From NCBI GenBank assembly GCA_030595015.1, contig JAUVDZ010000070.1, positions 1-6,437 on the forward strand: a stretch of DNA of 6,437 nt, given 5' to 3'. A program made the translations under genes and the position numbers. Numbering within the stretch: the first letter of the stretch is position 1; each line of letters opens with the position of its first letter. This document shows, piece after piece, positions 1 through 5,113 of the stretch. A model generated the notes under the pieces. The model searched no databases. It worked only from the letters and a program-made list of their open reading frames with translations, and was not told the origin of the DNA. This DNA is from Candidatus Peregrinibacteria bacterium (GTDB lineage Bacteria; Patescibacteriota; Gracilibacteria; UBA1369; PNNO01).

Positions 1-278
1 CTGAAGCTTTGCCTAACAGTGAACTAGAAGCAATAACGCGTGACATTTTGAAAATTAAAGATAATGAAAAATTACCTACAATTAAAGCAAAAGCTAAGGC
101 ATTTACTGGAAAAATTCCTAACGAGACAGTGCGTATTAAAAAAATCCAAATCGCTGCTGAAAAAGTTTTTCCAAGTTCACTTGAAGATAGCTCAAAAGCT
201 CAGGAAGCTGCTATCAAAGTAAGCAAAGGAATTAACAGACTAGCTGATTTAACAAATGCTATACCTAAAAAAGGATAA
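1..278 (+). CDS. Partial lysine-rich protein of unknown function (3' end)
   Basis: The frame is open to the left edge of the window (codons GAA GCT TTG from position 3), so this is most likely the C-terminal 91 or so residues of a longer protein. A TTG at 9 could start an 89-residue protein, but every other convincing start here is ATG and no ribosome site precedes it. The peptide is rich in Lys, Ala, Ile and Glu, looks mainly helical, and has no signal peptide, membrane segment or catalytic motif that I recognise. It ends in TAA, whose last A is the first base of the next gene's ATG, so the two are probably co-translated. Its pattern F, P, FP, KVSK, L loosely matches residues 62-105 of the next protein, perhaps as a distant paralogue. 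Function unknown. Confidence 0.6.
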   Translation, partial: EALPNSELEAITRDILKIKDNEKLPTIKAKAKAFTGKIPNETVRIKKIQIAAEKVFPSSLEDSSKAQEAAIKVSKGINRLADLTNAIPKKG

Positions 279-916
279 TGAAACACACACACAATCTATT
301 CTTTGCTGAAAAAAGGCTGGCTTATAACTTAGGCAATAGTCCAAAATTATCAAGCTCTGCAGAAAAAGTACCTTCAAGCGTTTGCAAAAAAGCAGATGCA
401 CGTTATTTTAGTGTAATCAAAAAAGTTGGTAAATTAAGTGCAGCAAGTTTTCAAAAAAAATTCGAAAAAAGTACTTTACCCGCAAAAGCCAAAAAAGCTG
501 CTATTGAAGAAGTAAACAAAACAAAATTTTTATATCCAACTCAAGAAGCTTTTGATGCACAAGTTACAAAAGTATCAAAAAAACTTATTAAATTAATTAT
601 TAAAGACAGTAAAATCAAATCAAGTGATTTGCCCAATCTAATAGACGAAGCACAAGACGGCATTAAAGTTGCAGCACAAGATGCTGCAGGATTTCAAAGT
701 AGCGGTAGTTCTAATATAAATACAAATACAACCAGAAATGCTCAATTCAAAAATATTGTATCAAACATGAACGGTAAAGTTTCAAAAACACAACTACTAC
801 AGGTGGTAAAAAACTATAAAAAAATTGCTACTACTGGCATAAATATTGCAATTAACCGAAAAATAAACATTCCCAGGAAAATCAAAAAACACATGACTAC
901 TGCATTGAACGCGTAA
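278..916 (+). CDS. Hypothetical basic lysine-rich protein, 212 aa
   Basis: I do not recognise a family. The protein is strongly basic: Lys is spread throughout and the C terminus ends in a basic cluster (about residues 194-205, RKINIPRKIKKH). Residues 45-130 look helical; about 138-155 form a Ser/Asn/Thr/Gln-rich low-complexity linker; 160-190 look helical again. KVSK occurs at 98-101 and 167-170, each followed by a Leu/Ile/Val-rich helix, and also in the preceding gene, which hints at degenerate helical repeats. There is no signal peptide or membrane segment; the only Cys is residue 36. ATG overlaps the upstream TAA, indicating translational coupling. The gene ends 22 nt before the -35 box of the ribosomal promoter, with no hairpin terminator between, so its transcript may run into rplC. 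A link to ribosomes or nucleic acid is only a guess from charge and location. Confidence 0.75.
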   Translation: MKHTHNLFFAEKRLAYNLGNSPKLSSSAEKVPSSVCKKADARYFSVIKKVGKLSAASFQKKFEKSTLPAKAKKAAIEEVNKTKFLYPTQEAFDAQVTKVSKKLIKLIIKDSKIKSSDLPNLIDEAQDGIKVAAQDAAGFQSSGSSNINTNTTRNAQFKNIVSNMNGKVSKTQLLQVVKNYKKIATTGINIAINRKINIPRKIKKHMTTALNA

Positions 917-927
917 AACTTCCTTCT

Positions 928-967
928 AAAAAAAAGTATTGACTTCAACATGCTGCTCGCATATACT
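928..967 (+). promoter_or_regulatory. Sigma70-type promoter of the ribosomal operon with A-tract
   Basis: TTGACT at 939-944 (5 of 6 to consensus) and TATACT at 962-967 (5 of 6) are separated by exactly 17 bp, the optimal spacing. A run of eight A at 928-935 lies just upstream of the -35 box, where a proximal UP element would bind the RNA polymerase alpha subunits, as is common for ribosomal promoters. The start of transcription is expected around 973-976. A frame running from the TTG of the -35 box into rplC is open by chance and is not used as the L3 start. Confidence 0.8.
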
Positions 968-973
968 AGGCTG

Positions 974-1070
974 GCAACATGTTATTTTATGTTACAAGCT
1001 CAGTTTGAGGGCGCCGCATATACAGGGCCAAAACCAAAGATCTTCAAACTGCATTAACCGCTTAAAAACT
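974..1070 (+). promoter_or_regulatory. Structured 5' leader of the ribosomal operon
   Basis: The inferred leader is about 95 nt and richer in G+C (39 of 90 bases in 971-1060) than the neighbouring genes. CAGTTTGAGGG (1001-1011) can pair with TCTTCAAACTG (1041-1051): an 11-bp stem with nine Watson-Crick and two G-U pairs. It encloses a 29-nt loop that contains the palindrome GGCGCC (1010-1015, partly in the stem). A weaker hairpin pairs AACATG (976-981) with TATGTT (988-993). The long stem ends 19 nt before the rplC start, and no U-run follows it, so it is not an intrinsic terminator. In other bacteria S10-operon leaders bind L4 for feedback control; that this leader does so is inference, as I cannot match it to a known leader family. 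Confidence 0.5.
989..1057 (+). CDS. Possible leader ORF spanning the leader hairpin (22 aa)
   Basis: An ATG at 989 opens a 22-codon frame that runs through both arms of the leader stem and ends in TAA at 1055-1057, 13 nt before rplC. It starts ATG TTA, as does rplC. A second, shorter frame, ATG at 979 to TGA at 1006-1008 (MLFYVTSSV), starts about 5 nt from the predicted transcript end, and its stop falls inside the 5' arm of the stem. Neither has a Shine-Dalgarno sequence, but no gene here does. Either could make the stem sensitive to translation. Such short frames arise often by chance, so this is a low-confidence candidate with no recognisable homologue. Confidence 0.2.
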   Translation: MLQAQFEGAAYTGPKPKIFKLH

Positions 1071-1658
1071 ATGTTAGGAATATTAGGAAAAAAATTAGGT
1101 ATGACTCGCGTCATTCAAGACGACGGCCGTGTGATCCCAATGACTCTTATCCAGTGTGAACCAAATGAGGTACACCAGGTGAAAACAGAAGAGAAAGACG
1201 GATATCCAGCGATAGTCCTCGGTTTTTCTAAATTGAAGAAGCCTAAAAAAACTAAGAAATTCGCTCACTGTAGAGAAGTAAGAATAGAAGAAGGCGAAGA
1301 GTATAAAAAAGGAGACACAGTTGATCTAAGTAAATTTAATGAGATTCAGGAAGTAGAAGTAAGTGGAATTTCAAAAGGTAAAGGTTTCCAGGGTGTGATT
1401 AAAAGATGGAACTTCTCAAGAGGACCTGAAACACACGGATCTCACCACCACAGAGAACCAGGTTCGATTGGTGCGTGTGCAAAACCAGGAAGAGTGGCTA
1501 AAGGTAAAAAGATGCCAGGTCACATGGGTACAGACAAAATCACTCTAAAAAAAGTTAAGGTTATGCACCTTGATGTAAAAAATAACGTTATCGGTCTAAA
1601 AGGAGCAATCCCAGGACCAAACAAAGGATTAATATTTATAAAAGCTAAAGCAGCGTAA
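1071..1658 (+). CDS. rplC: 50S ribosomal protein L3
   Basis: L3 binds 23S rRNA early in large-subunit assembly and reaches toward the peptidyl-transferase centre with a long loop. The N terminus MLGILGKKLGMTRVI is the hallmark L3 start, which fixes the ATG at 1071 and gives 195 residues, slightly shorter than the roughly 205-210 usual in bacteria. The signature stretch is at about residues 104-151: GKGFQG, then THGSHHHREPGSIG, then PGRVAKGKKMPGHMG. This forms the extended loop. The upstream in-frame extension back to 939 is promoter and leader, not protein. No Shine-Dalgarno sequence precedes the start. The TAA stop shares its last A with the ATG of rplD. It is the first r-protein gene after the promoter; rpsJ, its usual upstream partner, is not here. 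Confidence 0.97.
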   Translation: MLGILGKKLGMTRVIQDDGRVIPMTLIQCEPNEVHQVKTEEKDGYPAIVLGFSKLKKPKKTKKFAHCREVRIEEGEEYKKGDTVDLSKFNEIQEVEVSGISKGKGFQGVIKRWNFSRGPETHGSHHHREPGSIGACAKPGRVAKGKKMPGHMGTDKITLKKVKVMHLDVKNNVIGLKGAIPGPNKGLIFIKAKAA

Positions 1659-2347
1659 TGAAAGCAGATCTATACTCACAAACAGGAGAGAAAAAAGGAC
1701 AAGTTGAATTAAATAAAGACTTTTTTGAAGTTCCGTTTAATGGTGATTTGATTCATCAAGCCTTAGTTCGTCAACATGCTAATGGTCGTAGAGCAATCGC
1801 TCATACTAAATTAAGAGGTGAAGTTAGAGGTGGTGGACGAAAACCATTTAGACAAAAAGGAACAGGTAATGCTCGTCAGGGTTCACGAAGAATGCCTCAA
1901 CTAAAAGGTGGAGGTGTAGTATTCGGGCCAAGAAATGACAGAAACTTTAAAGTTGATATGCCTAGGAAACAAAGAAAAAAAGCTTTATTCTCAGCTTTAT
2001 CACTTAAAGCAGCAGAAGGTCAGATTTTAGCATTAGACAAATATGAAGGAGAAGTTAAATCTAAACTATTTGCTGAAATGATCGAAAAATTACCAATTGA
2101 TAGAAATGTATTGGTGGTACTTTCTGAGAAAAACGAAACAATTCAAAAATCTTCAAATAATTTACCGAATGTTAAGACTATTTTGGTTAATTACTTAAAC
2201 ATTGCTGACTTACAAAAATATCGTAATATTTTATTTTTGGAAGACGCACTAGCTAAGATGACTGAGGTGTTCGGCGAAGCCGGAGCAAGTGTAACGAGCT
2301 CTATGGAGCGAAGCGAAGTGCTAGATCTAGCTGCGAAGAAGGAGTGA
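1658..2347 (+). CDS. rplD: 50S ribosomal protein L4 with unusual repeat-bearing C-terminal tail
   Basis: L4 is an early 23S rRNA-binding protein whose loop lines the peptide exit tunnel; in several bacteria it also represses its own operon. The conserved loop is clear at about residues 54-92: GEVRGGGRKPFRQKGTG, ARQGSRR, GGGVVFGP. The Rossmann-like globular domain follows to about residue 205. The product is 229 residues against a usual 200-210. The extra 23 or so residues from 207 are encoded by a GC-rich patch containing a repeat shared with the tails of L22 and S3. The gene ends in TGA, unlike its TAA-ending neighbours, and leaves the largest coding gap in the operon (73 nt). A second frame continues past this stop to a TAA at 2410-2412, so the true C terminus may be altered by a frameshift. 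The start overlaps the rplC stop (TAATG). Confidence 0.95.
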   Translation: MKADLYSQTGEKKGQVELNKDFFEVPFNGDLIHQALVRQHANGRRAIAHTKLRGEVRGGGRKPFRQKGTGNARQGSRRMPQLKGGGVVFGPRNDRNFKVDMPRKQRKKALFSALSLKAAEGQILALDKYEGEVKSKLFAEMIEKLPIDRNVLVVLSEKNETIQKSSNNLPNVKTILVNYLNIADLQKYRNILFLEDALAKMTEVFGEAGASVTSSMERSEVLDLAAKKE

Positions 2348-2412
2348 AACGACTGATTGAGCAGGTAGAGCCCGTACGACGAAGTGCGAAAAAAACATCA
2401 ATTAAAGAATAA
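2266..2412 (+). other. Alternative-frame continuation of the L4 tail ending in TAA
   Basis: One frame over from rplD, the sequence is open from just after a TGA at 2263-2265 to TAA at 2410-2412. Its last residues read GVKRLIEQVEPVRRSAKK then TSIKE, a charged lysine-rich ending typical of r-protein tails. The TAA lies 8 nt before rplW, matching the tight spacing elsewhere. Relative to the rplV and rpsC repeat copies, the upstream part of the element (AGC TCT) is in the rplD frame, but the downstream parts (GAA GGA G-G AAA and GCG AAA AA) are in this frame. This points to an indel between about 2310 and 2338. It has no start of its own and is proposed as the former or error-masked L4 C terminus, not as a separate gene. 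Confidence 0.4.
2271..2395 (+). repeat. GC-rich repeat element in the rplD tail and downstream gap
   Basis: Positions 2271-2390 contain 65 G+C of 120 (54%), against 15 of 60 (25%) in 2161-2220. The block contains GAGCTCTATGGAGC (2296-2309), identical over 14 nt to the rpsC tail (5039-5052), in which GCTC and GAGC can form a small hairpin. It also holds the perfect 12-nt palindrome GCTAGATCTAGC (2320-2331). AAGGAGTGAAACGACTGA (2339-2356) matches rplV 4232-4250 with one substitution and one indel. GACGAAGTGCGAAAAAA (2378-2394) matches the end of rpmC with one mismatch. CGAAGTGC occurs twice inside it (2314-2321, 2380-2387). It is the longest copy of the family in the window. Its exact ends cannot be set without other copies. 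Confidence 0.6.
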
Positions 2413-2420
2413 TCATAAAT

Positions 2421-2738
2421 ATGGACTTACACAACGTACTAGTAGAACCAATCACAACTGAAAAGAGCGCAATGCTTCAGGATAAAGCTACGTATGTATT
2501 TAAAATCAACAAACATGCTACCAAAGTTGATGTGAAAAATGCAGTTAAAATGATTTACGGAGGAGATGTGGAGTCTGTAAGAATTACAAGGACTCAACCA
2601 AAGTCAAGATTTGTAGGTAGGAATCTATTCCTAAAAAGAAGAATGGGTAAAAAAGCAGTATTCAGAATGAAAGACGGAAAAGCTATCGATATAACTAAAT
2701 TCGTTGATTCAAAAAAATCTAAACCTAAGAAAAAATAA
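2421..2738 (+). CDS. rplW: 50S ribosomal protein L23
   Basis: L23 binds 23S rRNA domain III beside the exit tunnel and is the docking point for trigger factor and SRP. The 105 residues open with the family signature VLVEPITTEKSAML, followed by YVFKINKHATKVDVKNAVKMIYGGDVESVR (about residues 25-54), the helix and strands of the L23 fold. An internal basic loop (about 58-76) and a short lysine-rich tail (KKSKPKKK) follow. Length is close to the usual 95-100. The ATG at 2421 is the only start that keeps the conserved N terminus; the upstream bases AATCATAAAT hold no Shine-Dalgarno sequence. The stop overlaps the rplB start as TAATG. Confidence 0.96.
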   Translation: MDLHNVLVEPITTEKSAMLQDKATYVFKINKHATKVDVKNAVKMIYGGDVESVRITRTQPKSRFVGRNLFLKRRMGKKAVFRMKDGKAIDITKFVDSKKSKPKKK

Positions 2739-3574
2739 TGGGAGTAAAAACACTTAAACCAACAACACCCGGCAGAAGAAACATGAGCGTCTACACTTTT
2801 GAAGAGCTCACTAAGTCGAAACCTGATAAAAAGCTTATAAAAAGGCTTAATAAAAGATCAGGTAGAAACAACCAAGGTAAAATCACTATAAGGCATAGGG
2901 GTGGTGGACACAAAAGAATGTATAGATTGGTTGATTTCAACCGAGTTTCAAAAAGAAACGTTGAAGGAAGAGTTGTTGCAGTTGAATACGATCCATACAG
3001 AACAGCATATATTGTTCTTGTTCATTACACAGATGGAGATAAAAAATATCATTTAGCCCCTCAGGGGATTCAGGTTGAAGATAAGGTTATACTTTCAGAT
3101 AAAACTAAGATTAAATTAGGAAATAGAATGTTGATTAGTAACATTCCTGTTGGATTCTCAGTTTACAATGTAGAACTTAGTAAGGGAAAAGGTGGTCAAT
3201 TGATCAAATCAGCAGGTTCAAGTGCTAAAATTATGTCTCAGGAAGATGCTAAACATACGCAGATTCAACTTCCATCAGGAGAAATACGACTTGTATCTAA
3301 GAATTGTTATGCAAGTATCGGAGAAGTAAGTAATGTTGAACATTCAAATATAAAGATAGGTAAGGCAGGAAGAGTTAGGAATATGGGAAGAAGACCACAA
3401 GTAAGAGGAAAAGTTATGAATCCATGCGATCATCCACATGGTGGAGGTGAAGGAAACCAACCTATTGGACTTAAACATCCAAAAACTCCATGGGGAATGC
3501 CAGCATTAGGATTCAAAACAAGAAAAAGAAAGTATTCAGACAAGCATATTATTAAATCGAGGCACAGAAAATAA
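2738..3574 (+). CDS. rplB: 50S ribosomal protein L2
   Basis: L2 is a primary 23S rRNA-binding protein needed for subunit association and peptidyl-transferase activity. At 278 residues it has the normal length. Visible hallmarks are KPTTPGRRNM near the N terminus, GRNNQGKITIRHRGGGHKR (about 42-60), the OB-like and SH3-like RNA-binding domains, and the C-terminal block GRVRNMGRRPQVRGKVMNP (211-229). DHPHGGGEG (231-239) carries the conserved His region equivalent to the functionally important His229 area of E. coli. Residue 230 is Cys, where E. coli has Val. The tail ends KRKYSDKHIIKSRHRK, as usual. ATG overlaps the rplW TAA, so translation is probably coupled. The 39-nt gap to rpsS is AT-rich. 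Confidence 0.98.
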   Translation: MGVKTLKPTTPGRRNMSVYTFEELTKSKPDKKLIKRLNKRSGRNNQGKITIRHRGGGHKRMYRLVDFNRVSKRNVEGRVVAVEYDPYRTAYIVLVHYTDGDKKYHLAPQGIQVEDKVILSDKTKIKLGNRMLISNIPVGFSVYNVELSKGKGGQLIKSAGSSAKIMSQEDAKHTQIQLPSGEIRLVSKNCYASIGEVSNVEHSNIKIGKAGRVRNMGRRPQVRGKVMNPCDHPHGGGEGNQPIGLKHPKTPWGMPALGFKTRKRKYSDKHIIKSRHRK

Positions 3575-3585
3575 GTCTCATCATA

Positions 3586-3606
3586 AATTATTAATTATTA
3601 ATTATA
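3586..3606 (+). repeat. Three tandem AT-only heptamers before rpsS
   Basis: AATTATT, AATTATT and AATTATA follow one another without a break, 7 nt before the rpsS ATG. The stretch is wholly A/T and cannot form a strong structure, so it may act as an open ribosome landing site in a genome without Shine-Dalgarno sequences. It may also simply be low-complexity drift. TATAAG (3603-3608) resembles a -10 box but has no good -35 partner. Confidence 0.4.
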
Positions 3607-3613
3607 AGTTAAT

Positions 3614-3883
3614 ATGGGTAGAAGTAGTAAAAAAGGACCATTTGTAGACCCACGTCTGGTCAAAAAAATTGAAAAAATGAACAATAGCGGGAAAAAAACT
3701 ATTATTAAAACCTGGGCTCGTGGATCAGCAGTCTCACCAGAATTTGTTGGTCACACGTTTGGAGTCCATAATGGAAAACAACATATTCCGGTATTCGTTA
3801 CTGAAAATATGGTTGGACACAAATTAGGAGAATTTGCTCCTACAAGAAAATTTAGAACTCACGGAGGTAAACTAGCCAAATAA
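3614..3883 (+). CDS. rpsS: 30S ribosomal protein S19
   Basis: S19 sits in the small-subunit head with S13 and touches the A-site tRNA region. The N terminus MGRSSKKGPFVDPRLVKKI is the family signature and sets the start. TWARGSAVSPEFVGHTFGVHNGKQHIPVFVTENMVGHKLGEFAPTR is split here only by name: the conserved points are the WARGS motif near 35, HNGK near 52, and MVGHKLGEFAPTR at about 66-78. The C terminus FRTHGGKLAK lacks the longer tail of some relatives. 89 residues is normal (about 85-95). No Shine-Dalgarno sequence precedes it. TAA is followed after two bases by the rplV ATG. Confidence 0.97.
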   Translation: MGRSSKKGPFVDPRLVKKIEKMNNSGKKTIIKTWARGSAVSPEFVGHTFGVHNGKQHIPVFVTENMVGHKLGEFAPTRKFRTHGGKLAK

Positions 3884-3885
3884 TT

Positions 3886-4341
3886 ATGAAAGCAATCGCA
3901 AAACATTTACGGATCTCATCAAAAAAAGCAAATTTAGTTGCTGGATTGGTTAGAAAGAAAAATGCAGTAGAAGCATTAGATATCTTAAAATTTACACCTA
4001 AAAAAGGTGCACAATTGCTTTATAAAGTATTGCATAGCGCAATGGCAAATGCTGAAAAGAACTTCAAACAAGATAAAAACGCATTAATAGTACAAGAAAT
4101 CGTAGTGACTGAAGGAAGAACATTAAAAAGAAGTGTACCAGTATCAAGAGGAAGAGTTCATCCAAGAAAAAAGAGAACAGCACATATAACTGTAACTGTG
4201 GGACTGAACGAGCCACAGGCAAGCTCTAAGGAAGGAGCGAAAGCGACTGAAGCAAAAGTTAAAAAAGTTGAAGCTGAATCAAAAGTAAAAGTTGAAAAAA
4301 AGGAAAAAGCTGAAAAAGAAGTAAATAAATCAACTAAATAA
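3886..4341 (+). CDS. rplV: 50S ribosomal protein L22 with long Lys/Glu tail
   Basis: L22 contacts all 23S rRNA domains and its beta-hairpin lines the exit tunnel next to L4. The core (1-105) is typical: LRISSKKANLVAGLVRKKNAVEALDIL split across residues 8-34, SAMANAEKNF (51-60), then the tunnel hairpin with GRTLKRSVPVSRGRVHPRKK (77-96) and TAHITVTV. Bacterial L22 usually ends near 110; here about 45 more residues follow. These begin with a GC-rich repeat segment (residues about 107-122, including SSKEGAKATEA) and then a Lys/Glu/Ala/Val low-complexity stretch, probably disordered. Macrolide-relevant hairpin residues look intact. A GGAGG at 3863-3867 is 18 nt upstream of the start, too far to serve as a Shine-Dalgarno sequence. 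An antisense open frame over the tail is a composition shadow. Confidence 0.96.
   Translation: MKAIAKHLRISSKKANLVAGLVRKKNAVEALDILKFTPKKGAQLLYKVLHSAMANAEKNFKQDKNALIVQEIVVTEGRTLKRSVPVSRGRVHPRKKRTAHITVTVGLNEPQASSKEGAKATEAKVKKVEAESKVKVEKKEKAEKEVNKSTK
4201..4252 (+). repeat. GC-rich repeat copy in the rplV tail
   Basis: Positions 4201-4250 contain 28 G+C of 50 (56%), while the next 50 bases of the same tail hold 12 (24%). AGCTCTA (4222-4228) followed by GGAGCGAAAGCGA (4234-4246) parallels rplD 2297-2317 and rpsC 5040-5061. Compared with those copies a 4-base stretch is present after AGCTCTA. GCTC (4223-4226 with neighbours) and GAGC (4235-4238) could pair, as in the other copies. AAGGAGCGAAAGCGACTGA (4232-4250) matches rplD 2339-2356. 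The copy is in frame and encodes SSKEGAKATE, in the same phase as SSMERSE in L4 and SSMEQSGA in S3. Confidence 0.55.
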
Positions 4342-4349
4342 ATTAATTT

Positions 4350-5111
4350 ATGGGTCAAAAAATCAATCCAATTAGCATGCGCATGGGAATTAACCGTTTA
4401 TGGGATTCTAAATGGTATGCTGGAAAGAAAAAATATCATAAAACACTACATGAAGATTTTAATATTGAGAAATCAATTCGAGAAAAATTAAAAGATGCAT
4501 CTGTGTCTAAAATTGAAATTTTAAGAACTGCAAATGCTGTGACTATTAATGTTCACACTGCAAAACCCGGATTAATTATTGGTAGAGGCGGAGAAACAAT
4601 CGAAGCATTAAAAGAACGATTAGAAAAGAAATTTGGAAATAAATTTGGAGTAAACATCCTTGAAATTAAAAAACCAATGCTTGATGCACATTTAGTTGCA
4701 GAGCAGGTTGCGAAACAAGTAGAAAGAAGAATCTCCTATAGAAGAGCTGCAAAAATGGCTATTGATAAGGCTATGGAGTCAGGAGCTCAAGGTATAAAAA
4801 TCAGATTAGGTGGAAGACTAAATGGTGTGGAGATCGCAAGAAATGAATTCTTCTCTAAAGGGAAAATACCTCTACATACATTCAGGGCTGAGATCGACTA
4901 TGCTCTTGTGCCATCAAACACTACTTATGGAGCTATCGGGGTAAAAGTATGGATTTATAAAGGAGACGTATTCAAAGGTGATACTAGGAATCAAATGGAA
5001 ATCCAACAAGAAAGAAAAGATAAAGGAGCGACCAAAGGGAGCTCTATGGAGCAGAGCGGAGCGAAAAAGAAAGCAGCACCTACTACTAAAAAAGTAACAA
5101 CTAAGAAATAA
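4350..5111 (+). CDS. rpsC: 30S ribosomal protein S3
   Basis: S3 lies at the mRNA entry channel and, with S4 and S5, contributes helicase activity. MGQKINPISMRMGINR is the diagnostic N terminus and fixes the start. The type-II KH domain spans about 38-108, with the GxxG loop as GRGG (78-81) in PGLIIGRGGETIE. The C-terminal S3 domain (about 118-212) shows RRAAKMAIDKAMESGAQGIK within 131-150, then RLGGRLNGVEIAR and a final WIYKGDVFKGD. At 253 residues it carries about 40 extra C-terminal residues: a charged segment, a GC-rich repeat segment encoding SSMEQSGA (231-238) and a Lys/Thr/Ala-rich end. The start is 8 nt after the rplV stop; TAA is followed after two bases by rplP. Confidence 0.97.
   Translation: MGQKINPISMRMGINRLWDSKWYAGKKKYHKTLHEDFNIEKSIREKLKDASVSKIEILRTANAVTINVHTAKPGLIIGRGGETIEALKERLEKKFGNKFGVNILEIKKPMLDAHLVAEQVAKQVERRISYRRAAKMAIDKAMESGAQGIKIRLGGRLNGVEIARNEFFSKGKIPLHTFRAEIDYALVPSNTTYGAIGVKVWIYKGDVFKGDTRNQMEIQQERKDKGATKGSSMEQSGAKKKAAPTTKKVTTKK
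5022..5068 (+). repeat. GC-rich repeat copy in the rpsC tail
   Basis: Positions 5021-5070 contain 26 G+C of 50. GAGCTCTATGGAGC (5039-5052) is identical to rplD 2296-2309 and is read in the same frame (AGC TCT ATG GAG). The following AGAGCGGAGCGAAAAAG (5053-5069) resembles the end of the rplD element, with GCG AAA AA in the phase of the alternative rplD frame. AAAGGAGCGA (5022-5031) is a further partial match to the rplV copy. GCTC-TATG-GAGC can form a 4-bp hairpin. Confidence 0.55.
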
Positions 5112-5113
5112 TT

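Noticed and set aside
917..938. Intrinsic terminator after the upstream gene
   Set aside because: There is no stem before the A-run, and on the + strand the run is A, not T.
939..1070. N-terminal extension of L3 starting at TTG 939
   Set aside because: The TTG is the -35 box itself, the extension covers promoter and leader, and L3 conservation begins exactly at ATG 1071.
2320..2331. GCTAGATCTAGC as an operator
   Set aside because: It is a perfect palindrome, but lies inside the rplD repeat block far from any promoter; better described as part of that element.
2345..2347. UGA read as Gly or Trp (alternative code) at the end of rplD
   Set aside because: Reading through gives a few residues with a second TGA and then TAG; no internal UGA occurs in any conserved r-protein, and Gly and Trp use standard codons.
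3863..3867. GGAGG as a Shine-Dalgarno sequence for rplV
   Set aside because: It is 18 nt from the ATG and encodes the conserved HGGK of S19.
4158..4358. Open frame of 66 codons on the minus strand
   Set aside because: It lies antisense to the rplV tail; its Phe/Ser-rich product is the complement of Lys/Glu codons and no promoter or homology supports it.
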